A stretch of DNA of 37,691 bases from positions 1 through 37,691 of the forward strand of contig NZ_JAUSTE010000019.1 of NCBI RefSeq assembly GCF_030812675.1, given 5' to 3'. The notes beneath the pieces were generated by a model that saw only the letters and a program-made list of their open reading frames with translations, did no database searches and was not told the DNA's origin. Made by a program: the position numbers and the translations under genes. Positions 27,527 through 34,126 of this stretch are shown one piece after another; the first letter of the stretch is position 1; the number at the start of each line of letters is the position of its first letter. Source of the DNA: Sinomonas atrocyanea. GTDB lineage: Bacteria; Actinomycetota; Actinomycetes; Actinomycetales; Micrococcaceae.

Positions 27527-27567
27527 GCGCGGCGGCTCCGCCCGGACTCCTGACGGAGCCGCCGCGC
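27527..27567 (-). terminator. Hairpin between binding-protein and permease genes
   Basis: A perfect 14-bp stem (27527-27540 with 27554-27567) has a 13-nt loop and lies directly after the binding-protein stop. With no T-run, a partial terminator or 3' mRNA stabiliser is likelier than a full stop. Confidence 0.7.
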
Positions 27568-27574
27568 GGGGCCG

Positions 27575-28702
27575 TCAGGGCAGCTTCTCCGGACCGCCGC
27601 CGACCAGGGGGGTGGGAGGGGTGTCCCACGGGCCGTCCTTCACCAGGTCGTCCATCCAGCCGTCGATGTTGCTGTCGTACTTGGTGAAGTCGGAGAGGTT
27701 CTGCGGGGTCACGCAGCTGAGCTTGAAGAGGCTGTCTCGCTTCTCGTGGGGCAGCTCCGAGGGCTTGATCGCACCGGTCGCCGCCTGGTAGGCGGTGTAC
27801 AGGCCGATCGCTGCTGCCATGAAGCCGCGGTGGAAGGTCTCGCCCACGATCGCGTCGTTGCCCATGTGCTTCTGCATGTCGGCGACCTCCTGCGGGTAGA
27901 GGCCGTCCGTGGCGAACTTGACGTCGTTGATGCGCCCGGCGTTCTGCACGGCCTGGATCGCACCGATGGTCATGCCGTCGTCGGCCGACCAGATGCCGTT
28001 GATCTGGTTGCCGTACTTCGCCATGAGGTTCTGGGTCACGCCCACCGCCTGCTGGGGGTCCCAGTTGGCTGGCTGCGTGTCGAGCAGGTGCACGTTCGGG
28101 TAGGCCTTCAGAGCCTCCTTCAGCCCGGCCACGCGGGTTTGGCTCGTGGTGCTGTCCTGCACGCCGGCGAGGGCGACGATGTTCCCCTTCTCGCCGATGC
28201 TCTTCGCGAGGGCGTCCGCCGTGCACTCCCCGCTCTGGACCCCGGAGTACTTCTGGAATGCGACGAAGTTGTCGCCGACGTTCCAGGGCTCGTAGTTGTC
28301 CGGCTTGTTCCACCACACGCTCACGTAGCCGCCGGCGGCCTTGACCGCATTGACGATCGGCGGCGCATCCGAGCTCGCGACCGTGTTGACCATGAGTGCG
28401 ACCTTCTTGCCTTGGGCGAGGATGGCCTGGATCTTCGAGATCTCCGTCTGCGAGCTCCCCTGGGAGTCGACGATCTCCAGTGGGACGCCGAGCTTCTTCG
28501 ACAGGGCCTGGGCCCCCTGGATCATCGATGCCATGTAGGGGTTGGTGGTGTTGATGACCGAGGCGACGAGGACGATGTCCTTCTTGTCGATCGGCTTGGA
28601 CGACGCAGCCGACGTCGAGGTGCACGCCGTCATCGCCGCCAGCAGGCCGACTGCGGCCGCACCGGCCGCCAGCCGCCGACGAATCGTATTCCTGAGGGGC
28701 AT
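27575..28702 (-). CDS. CUT2 sugar ABC importer, binding lipoprotein (second system)
   Basis: The 375-aa lipoprotein has a twin-basic-rich N-terminus (RNTIRRR), a hydrophobic core and lipobox MTAC with Cys27. A ribose-type type I binding fold follows, starting DIVLVASVINTTNPYMASM and containing VALAGVQDSTTSQTRVAGLKEAL and GIWSADDGMTIGA. Aromatic residues in VSVWWNKPDNYEPWN may line the ligand site. The protein is longer than typical RbsB and has a C-terminal extension (SNIDGWMDDLVKDGPWD). AAGGAG lies 6 bases before the ATG. A TTGACA promoter and a perfect GAAT-N4-ATTC palindrome lie upstream, so its operon is proposed to be SorC-controlled. The ligand is unknown. Confidence 0.93.
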   Translation of the reverse strand: MPLRNTIRRRLAAGAAAVGLLAAMTACTSTSAASSKPIDKKDIVLVASVINTTNPYMASMIQGAQALSKKLGVPLEIVDSQGSSQTEISKIQAILAQGKKVALMVNTVASSDAPPIVNAVKAAGGYVSVWWNKPDNYEPWNVGDNFVAFQKYSGVQSGECTADALAKSIGEKGNIVALAGVQDSTTSQTRVAGLKEALKAYPNVHLLDTQPANWDPQQAVGVTQNLMAKYGNQINGIWSADDGMTIGAIQAVQNAGRINDVKFATDGLYPQEVADMQKHMGNDAIVGETFHRGFMAAAIGLYTAYQAATGAIKPSELPHEKRDSLFKLSCVTPQNLSDFTKYDSNIDGWMDDLVKDGPWDTPPTPLVGGGPEKLP

Positions 28703-28740
28703 CAGTGACTCCTTCGTAAGAGATGGCCCGAGATTGCCTG

Positions 28741-28770
28741 CAGGCCCTCTGAATAAGAATTCAGGGCCTG
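28741..28770. promoter_or_regulatory. Candidate SorC-type operator before the second importer
   Basis: GAAT-AAGA-ATTC (28751-28762) is a perfect copy of the shared palindrome. It is nested in a larger inverted repeat, CAGGCCCT (28741-28748) with AGGGCCTG (28763-28770). Its centre lies 29.5 bp after the promoter -10. Confidence 0.6.
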
Positions 28771-28785
28771 CATTTGGATTCTTCG

Positions 28786-28815
28786 AGTGTGCGGCACGTC
28801 ACTTCTACGTGTCAA
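28786..28815 (-). promoter_or_regulatory. Promoter of the second CUT2 importer operon
   Basis: On the minus strand a perfect TTGACA (28815-28810) is followed after 18 bp by CACACT (28791-28786). Transcription would start about 75 bp upstream of the binding-protein gene. Confidence 0.55.
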
Positions 28816-28860
28816 GGGATCAAATCCCCGCGCTGCCGGAAGGAAGCCGGCGGGACGAAG

Positions 28861-28895
28861 AGAGGGAGGATCCTGCGGGGCAGGATCCTCCCTCT
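28861..28895 (-). terminator. Terminator of the BKACE-epoxide hydrolase operon
   Basis: A perfect 16-bp stem (28861-28876 with 28880-28895) has a 3-nt loop and is followed on the minus strand by TCTTCGTCCC. It is 18 bp beyond the epoxide hydrolase stop. Confidence 0.9.
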
Positions 28896-28913
28896 GTGGG
28901 TGGGGGCGAGGCG

Positions 28914-30158
28914 TCAGCGGAAGGTGCGGAAGAAGGTCCTCACGTCGTCGACATACGTGTCTGGCACCTCGAGGGGGGCGAAGTGGCCGCCCTCGTCATG
29001 GACCCTGTACTGCTGGAGGTTGAAGTACTTCTCGGTCCACGTGCGCGGCGGCTTGTAGATCTCCCCCGGGTAGATGGACACCGCCGTGGGGGCCCCCACC
29101 ACGGGCAGTCGGTCGTGGCTGGGTCGCCACGGGTTCCCGCGGCATTCCCAGTAGTAGCGCGAGGAGGTCCCGCCGGTGTTGGTGAGGAAGTAGACGGCCG
29201 CGGTCGTGACAAGGTCCTCCTTGGGCCACACCCGCTCGAAGGGCTCGGTGCCGACACCTCGCTCCTCGAGTCCCCAGAAGTAGCGCTTCTCGGTGATCCA
29301 CGCCAGCTGGCCGGCGGGCGAGTCGGCGACGAGGGCCGCGAGCGTCTGCGGCTTGGTCAGCTGGATCTCCCCGTAGCCACTCTCGTTCTGCACGAAAAGC
29401 TTGCCGCGTTCGAACCATCCCTTCTCGGTCGAGTCGTCGTACTCCTCCGCGGCCGGAAGGCCAAGGACGGGGTCGAACTTCACCCCCGGAGGGGCGTCGG
29501 GGTGCTCGGCGAGGTAGTGGCTCATCTGGGCCGGGAAGTGCGTGTAGACACCGAAGACATCTTTCTCGTACTTGTGGCCGTGCTGCTGGGCCACGAGGGC
29601 GCCCCAGTCCCCTCCCGCGGTGGCGTACTTCTCGTAGCCGAGCACCTTCTTCATGAGCGTGTTCTCGAGGTCGGCAGTCCGCCACCAGTTCCACCCCGGC
29701 TCCGTGAGCGGAGAGGAGAAGCCGTAGCCGGGGAGGGAGATGAGGACGACGTCGAAGGAGTCCGCAGGGTCACCGCCGTAGCTCGCGGGGTCGGTCAGGG
29801 GGCCGATTACCTTGCGCAGGTCCCAGAACGTCCAGGGCCACCCATGGTGGATGAGGAGGGGCATCGGGTTGGGCCCCTTCCCCTTCGCATGGATGAAGTG
29901 GAGTGGCACGCCCATCAGGTCCGTCTTGAAGTGGGGCAGCTCATTCATCCGCCGCTCCACGTCCCGCCAGTCGTATTCGTCGATCCAGTAGTCGACGAGC
30001 TGCTTGTGGTACGCCGTGTTGTAGCCGTACCGCCAGTCGTCGTTGGCGAAGTCCTGCGGATAGCGGGTCTTGCGGAGCCGCTCATACATGTCTTTGAGGT
30101 CTTCTTCGGGGATGGAGATCGTGAAGGGACGGATCTCGCCTTCGTGGTGCGCAGCCAT
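28914..30158 (-). CDS. Epoxide hydrolase (EHN domain plus alpha/beta hydrolase)
   Basis: The 414-aa protein has an N-terminal EHN (epoxide hydrolase N-terminal) domain (about 9-120) and an alpha/beta-hydrolase domain related to microsomal epoxide hydrolase. The oxyanion motif HGWP is at 105-108, nucleophile Asp184 lies in GGDWGAL, and the catalytic His is in DEGGHFAPLEVP near the C-terminus. No signal peptide or anchor is seen. It would add water to an epoxide giving a diol, although family members can have other hydrolase activities. GAGGAGG lies 4 bases before the ATG at 30158. It is 70 bp downstream of the BKACE gene, likely co-transcribed, and ends in a strong terminator. Confidence 0.92.
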   Translation of the reverse strand: MAAHHEGEIRPFTISIPEEDLKDMYERLRKTRYPQDFANDDWRYGYNTAYHKQLVDYWIDEYDWRDVERRMNELPHFKTDLMGVPLHFIHAKGKGPNPMPLLIHHGWPWTFWDLRKVIGPLTDPASYGGDPADSFDVVLISLPGYGFSSPLTEPGWNWWRTADLENTLMKKVLGYEKYATAGGDWGALVAQQHGHKYEKDVFGVYTHFPAQMSHYLAEHPDAPPGVKFDPVLGLPAAEEYDDSTEKGWFERGKLFVQNESGYGEIQLTKPQTLAALVADSPAGQLAWITEKRYFWGLEERGVGTEPFERVWPKEDLVTTAAVYFLTNTGGTSSRYYWECRGNPWRPSHDRLPVVGAPTAVSIYPGEIYKPPRTWTEKYFNLQQYRVHDEGGHFAPLEVPDTYVDDVRTFFRTFR

Positions 30159-30228
30159 TGCGCCTCCTCGTGAGATGGGGGGGGTAGGAGGATGAAGTTC
30201 GTGGGCGCCAAGGGGCGCCGGGTGCCGT

Positions 30229-31176
30229 TCAGGCGATGTTGTAGAGGGCCCGTGCTTCCTGCTGGGTGGCGATGGGGCGGCCCACTTCGCGGGCGATCTC
30301 CTGCACCTGCTGGAGGAGCTCGAGGTTGGTCGGGTTGCGTGCCGGGTCGTAGAAGAGCTCAAGGCCGGTCTTGACGTGGCCGCCCAGCTCGATGGCCCTG
30401 CGCAGGATCCCGGTGTCGTCCAGCGCACCCTGGCCCCAGACCGAGACGTACCACGGATGCTTGACCTCGGCCTCCTCGATCATCCAGAGGTAGTAGTAGA
30501 GGCTTTCGAGGCTCGGCTTCATGCCGTTGGTGCCGATGGGCTCGGTGGCGGTGAGGCCGTAGTCGCCGATGAGGTAGAAGTCCCACATCGAACCGGGGGT
30601 CGAGAGCCCGCGGTTCACGTAGTGCATCGCGTGTCGCAGATGTCCGGGCTCGTAGATGCCGAAGACCATGGCAAGATCGCGTTCTCGGAACATCTTGACC
30701 TGGCTGGCGACGCGCTGGAAGTTGAATCCGAACTCTGGCCCCGAGAGGTACCCCTCCTGGTCGGTGTCCACTGCGAAGAGCGTCAGACCGGTGTCGACGC
30801 AGCCGATCCGCACGTTCGCGCCTTCGTAGAGGAACGGCACATGCTCCAAGCCGTTCTCCTCCGGCTGCAGCCGGAGGTTGTTGCAGGTCGTGGGGTACCA
30901 GGTGATGTCCGGGTACTTGGCAAGAACGCTCTCCCACGTGCGCATGTAGTCCTTGTAGGCGTTCTCGCCGAGCAGGTCGAAGCTCGTGTTGTGGGCGTGG
31001 ATGGCGCCCGCGCCGGCCTCCCAGCACCGGATGGCGTCCTCGGCGATCTCCTTGTAGGTGATCGGGGTGTTAGGGTTCATCTCCTTGGTGCGGACCCCGT
31101 TGATGTGGGACTCGATGACCACCGGATAGTCCCACTGCGGTTTCATGTCCGCGTACTTGTCCAGTGCAGTAGGCAC
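30229..31176 (-). CDS. BKACE-family (DUF849) beta-keto acid cleavage enzyme
   Basis: The 315-aa protein belongs to the BKACE/DUF849 family, whose members condense a beta-keto acid with acetyl-CoA to give acetoacetate and a new acyl-CoA. The TIM-barrel start VVIESHINGVRT, the segment TPITYKEIAEDAIRCWEAGA and the metal-binding pair His60/His62 (IHAHN) are visible. A MVFGIYEPGHLRHAM segment and GGHVKTGLE come later. It departs from classic members, which read HLHAR at the metal site, so the substrate is open. The GTG at 31176 follows GGAGG with 5 bases spacing; an in-frame ATG at 31254 lies within the promoter/operator region and is rejected. It is followed by the epoxide hydrolase gene. Confidence 0.88.
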   Translation of the reverse strand: MPTALDKYADMKPQWDYPVVIESHINGVRTKEMNPNTPITYKEIAEDAIRCWEAGAGAIHAHNTSFDLLGENAYKDYMRTWESVLAKYPDITWYPTTCNNLRLQPEENGLEHVPFLYEGANVRIGCVDTGLTLFAVDTDQEGYLSGPEFGFNFQRVASQVKMFRERDLAMVFGIYEPGHLRHAMHYVNRGLSTPGSMWDFYLIGDYGLTATEPIGTNGMKPSLESLYYYLWMIEEAEVKHPWYVSVWGQGALDDTGILRRAIELGGHVKTGLELFYDPARNPTNLELLQQVQEIAREVGRPIATQQEARALYNIA

Positions 31177-31221
31177 GGCTACCTCCAAGAGCGACGGACC
31201 GAGCGGTCCGATGACAGTGGT

Positions 31222-31256
31222 GAATTGATATTCGTAGATGTACTCAATATGCACTC
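31222..31256. promoter_or_regulatory. Candidate SorC-type operator pair before BKACE
   Basis: GAAT-TGAT-ATTC (31222-31233, perfect) and CAAT-ATGC-ACTC (31245-31256, two mismatches) have centres 23 bp apart. They lie just downstream of the -10, the perfect site centred 29.5 bp from it. Confidence 0.6.
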
Positions 31257-31286
31257 ATCGTGCGATGCGGATCACACTGCTGTCAA
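31257..31286 (-). promoter_or_regulatory. Promoter of the BKACE-epoxide hydrolase operon
   Basis: On the minus strand a perfect TTGACA (31286-31281) is followed after 18 bp by CACGAT (31262-31257). It lies between the SorC gene and BKACE, so BKACE need not depend on read-through from the regulator. Confidence 0.55.
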
Positions 31287-31318
31287 CGGTCCATGGGGAA
31301 TCGATGCCCTCGGGGCCG

Positions 31319-32323
31319 TCAGGGGGCGGTGCGGGCCGCTGCCTGTGCGGCGTCGGCGGGTGCGCCGGCCGGTTCACCCAGGAGGAAGGCCGCGGTTCCC
31401 GCATCGGTGACGAGGGTGTCCACCCAGCCTCCGGCCACCGCGGCGCGGACCGCCTGGTGCTTGCGTTCCCCACCGGCCACGGCCCACCGGTGGCGGGCGT
31501 TCCGGAGCTGGTCCAGCGTCACCCCGACCACGAGGTCTTCGAGCTCGGAGTCGATGGGATTCCCCTCCGCGTCGATGAAGTGCAGGCACACCTCGCCGAC
31601 CGCGCCCCGCTCCCGGACATGCTCGAACTGCTCGTCCGTGAAGAAGTTGTCTCCGGAGCGCAGCTCGGGGTCCCGCTCGCAGGTGCCGATGCCGACGAGC
31701 GCGATGTCGATGGAGTCCAGCATCTCCATGGCCATGCGCACATACGGGTCCCGCGCGATGAGGAGCTCCTTGATCTCGCGGCTGGGCACGACTCCCGGGG
31801 TCCGGAGGAAGACCGGCTGGGCGCCGGTCAGCGTGGCGAACTGCTGGGTGGAGCGGGCCGCATCGTGCTGCAGCTCGGGCGGGCCGAGGTCACCGAGGGT
31901 CTCCACCACGTACTCGCCGCGCGTCCGCAGGGGCAGGAGGGCATCGACCATGAGCCGCAGCGTCTTGCTCCACGAGGTGAAGGCGATCGTCTTCACCTCG
32001 AACGCCAGCTCGTAGAGGAGCGATGCCATGGTGTGGGCGAGATCCTTGTTGACCTCGGACTCGTCGTGGCTGACCGTGTCGACCACGTGCACCTCGCTGA
32101 GCCCGTACCGCGCCTCGATCTGCTCCTCGAGCTCGGCATGGATGTGCTGGGGCACTGCGACGACGGTCCGGACGATCGAGGCCTCTTCGGCCTGGGCGAG
32201 CAGCCGGGAGACGCGCGACTGGGAGATCTGGAGACGCTTGGCGATCTCCGTCTGGCGCACGCCGTGCGTGTGGTAGAGCCGCGCCACTTTGATCATCAGA
32301 CGCTGGGTGTCATTGTCAGCCAT
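31319..32323 (-). CDS. SorC/DeoR-family sugar-sensing transcriptional regulator
   Basis: The 334-aa regulator has an N-terminal helix-turn-helix (about 5-45; GVRQTEIAKRLQISQSRVSR) and a C-terminal SorC sugar-binding domain (about 60-310), with IAFTSWSKTLRLMVDAL, DIALVGIGTCE and GDNFFTDEQ. Family members (SorC, DeoR, LsrR, EryD) bind phosphorylated sugars or polyols and leave or change grip on operators. The ATG at 32323 follows GGAG; the open frame extends upstream but across the divergent promoter. It is divergent from the GlpD-family operon. Palindromes of one type at four promoters in the window make it the best candidate local regulator. EryD-like control of polyol genes is a reasonable analogy, not a demonstration. 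Confidence 0.92.
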   Translation of the reverse strand: MADNDTQRLMIKVARLYHTHGVRQTEIAKRLQISQSRVSRLLAQAEEASIVRTVVAVPQHIHAELEEQIEARYGLSEVHVVDTVSHDESEVNKDLAHTMASLLYELAFEVKTIAFTSWSKTLRLMVDALLPLRTRGEYVVETLGDLGPPELQHDAARSTQQFATLTGAQPVFLRTPGVVPSREIKELLIARDPYVRMAMEMLDSIDIALVGIGTCERDPELRSGDNFFTDEQFEHVRERGAVGEVCLHFIDAEGNPIDSELEDLVVGVTLDQLRNARHRWAVAGGERKHQAVRAAVAGGWVDTLVTDAGTAAFLLGEPAGAPADAAQAAARTAP

Positions 32324-32392
32324 GGTGCTCCGTTTCTTGCCTGTCAGGGAGGAGTATCGCGCGGCGGGCGCCGTCACGGGAACCCCCGACCC

Positions 32393-32421
32393 TTGACACC
32401 GGGATCGCCGCAGCAGACACT
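32393..32421 (+). promoter_or_regulatory. Promoter of the GlpD-kinase-lipoate ligase operon
   Basis: A perfect TTGACA (32393-32398) is followed after 17 bp by GACACT (32416-32421). The predicted 5' leader of about 55 bases contains the operator at 32444. Confidence 0.55.
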
Positions 32422-32443
32422 CGTAAATGTCCATGCGACTGCT

Positions 32444-32455
32444 AAATATTTATTC
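32444..32455. promoter_or_regulatory. Candidate SorC-type operator in the divergent region
   Basis: AAAT-ATTT-ATTC differs from GAAT-N4-ATTC at one base and is centred 28.5 bp after the -10. It sits in the 162-bp space between the regulator and GlpD-like genes and could serve both. Confidence 0.5.
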
Positions 32456-32485
32456 TAGCGATGTTCCGGCAGGAAGGAAACTGCA

Positions 32486-34126
32486 ATGGAGGAGCTGGCT
32501 GCCCCGTTCGACCTCATCGTCGTAGGCGGGGGCATCAACGGGCTCGGAATCGCCCGCGACGCCGCGGTGCGCGGCCTGCGGGTGATCCTGCTGGAGCAGG
32601 ACGACCTGTGCAGCGGGGTATCCGCCTGGTCGGGCCGCCTCGTCCACGGTGGCCTCCGCTACCTCGAGCATCGCGACTTCCCCCTCGTGCGGGAGTCGCT
32701 GCGCGAACGCGAACGTCTCTTCCGCCTTGCCCCGCACCTCGTGAAGCCGCTGCGCCTCCTCATGCCAATGTACTCCCACAGCAGGCGCCCGGCGTGGCTG
32801 ATCCGGGTGGGGATGTACCTCTACGACGCACTCTCGTTCGACAAGAAGACCGAGGGCCATGAGGTTCTAAGTGCCGAGGCGACACGCAGGCGGTTCCCCG
32901 GCATCGCCGACGACGGCCTCCGGGGCGCGGTCGTGTTCACCGACGGGCAGGTCGAGTACGCCGAGCGGCTGTGCGCCGAGGTGGCCGTCGCCGCGGCCGG
33001 CGCCGGGGCCGTGATCCGGACCAAGGCACGGGTGGAGGAGCCCGTCATGAAGGCAGGGCAGGTGGCGGGCGTCCGGTTCCGCGACATGCTCACGGGAGAG
33101 ATGCACGAGGCCCTCGCGCCGGTCGTCTTCAACGTCGCCGGTCCGTGGATCGACCGCATCTTCCGGCGCGGGGCGCCCGAGCAGCCGCGGCTCAACGGCG
33201 GGACGAAGGGGAGCCACCTCGTGGTGGACCCATTCCCCGGGGCGCCCTCCGACGTGGTCTACTACGAGTCCAAGACCGACGGTCGCCTGGTCCTCGTGAT
33301 TCCCTGGATGGGCCGCTACCTGATCGGCACCACCGACCTCCGCTTCGACGCCGATCCGGGCGAGGCCAGGTGCGACCCCGACGAGATGGCGTACCTGCTC
33401 GGCGAAGTGAACGAGCTGATCCCCGAGGCGCACCTGACGCCGGACGACGTGCTGTTCACGTACTCCGGGGTCCGGCCGCTGCCGTACGCCCCCGGGGTGC
33501 CCGAGTGGCGGGTGCCGCGCAGCCACATCCTCCACGACCACGCCCCCGACCTCCCCGGCCTGGTGACCGTGGTCGGAGGGAAGCTGACAACGTATCGCCA
33601 GCTCGCCCAGGACGCAGTCGACGACGTGTTCAAGCGGCTGGGCCGCAAGAGCCCTGCCTGCGCCACGGCAAACCTCCCGCTGCCCGGGGCCGCGGGGAAC
33701 CTGGAGGAGGCCCGAGGGCACCTTCTGGCCGGTGGCCTGCCAGCGGTGACCGCAGACCGGCTCGTGGCTCTCTATGGAAGCCGAGCACTCGACGTCGTCC
33801 GCGAGGCCGAGGGCGACAGCAGCCTCCTCGCCGTGCTGGACCCGGGAACGGGAGCCATCGCCGCCGAGCTGGTCTTCGCCGTGCGGCACGAGTTCGCCAA
33901 GACGCTCACCGACGTGCTGGCCCGGCGCATGCTCCTCGCCTTCGAACCCGACCACGGGGTCCCGGCTGTCCAGGAGGCCGTGGCCATCCTGGGCTCGCAC
34001 CTCGGCTGGGATGAGGAAAGGAAGGCCAGCGAGGTCGCCGCGTACTTCGACTGGCTGTCCCGCCTCGCCGTTCCCGGCCGCGCCGACGCGCAGGCGGACA
34101 GCGCCCTGGGGGGACCGGTCCGGTGA
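32486..34126 (+). CDS. GlpD/EryB-family FAD-dependent polyol-phosphate dehydrogenase
   Basis: The 546-aa flavoprotein belongs to the aerobic glycerol-3-phosphate dehydrogenase family, which also includes erythritol-phosphate dehydrogenase EryB. The FAD-binding loop GGGINGLG is at 14-21. GRLVHGGLRYLEH, GGTKGSHLVVD, PWMGRYLIGTTD, TYSGVRPL (phosphate-binding Arg) and GGKLTTYRQLAQDA are all family landmarks. A C-terminal DAO_C helical domain follows. It would oxidise a polyol phosphate made by the next gene's kinase and pass electrons to quinone or oxygen. AGGAAGG precedes the ATG. The stop overlaps the kinase start as GTGA. Regulation by the divergent SorC gene is likely from layout. Confidence 0.92.
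   Translation: MEELAAPFDLIVVGGGINGLGIARDAAVRGLRVILLEQDDLCSGVSAWSGRLVHGGLRYLEHRDFPLVRESLRERERLFRLAPHLVKPLRLLMPMYSHSRRPAWLIRVGMYLYDALSFDKKTEGHEVLSAEATRRRFPGIADDGLRGAVVFTDGQVEYAERLCAEVAVAAAGAGAVIRTKARVEEPVMKAGQVAGVRFRDMLTGEMHEALAPVVFNVAGPWIDRIFRRGAPEQPRLNGGTKGSHLVVDPFPGAPSDVVYYESKTDGRLVLVIPWMGRYLIGTTDLRFDADPGEARCDPDEMAYLLGEVNELIPEAHLTPDDVLFTYSGVRPLPYAPGVPEWRVPRSHILHDHAPDLPGLVTVVGGKLTTYRQLAQDAVDDVFKRLGRKSPACATANLPLPGAAGNLEEARGHLLAGGLPAVTADRLVALYGSRALDVVREAEGDSSLLAVLDPGTGAIAAELVFAVRHEFAKTLTDVLARRMLLAFEPDHGVPAVQEAVAILGSHLGWDEERKASEVAAYFDWLSRLAVPGRADAQADSALGGPVR

Noticed and set aside
28681-28691. GAAT-CGT-ATTC palindrome inside the first codons of the second binding-protein gene
   Set aside because: It has a 3-base rather than 4-base spacer and encodes the conserved signal-peptide start, so it is not counted among the operators.
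30159-30428. N-terminal extension of the epoxide hydrolase frame
   Set aside because: It runs antisense-free but overlaps the BKACE coding sequence and lacks family similarity; the ATG at 30158 has a GAGGAGG site and begins the EHN domain.
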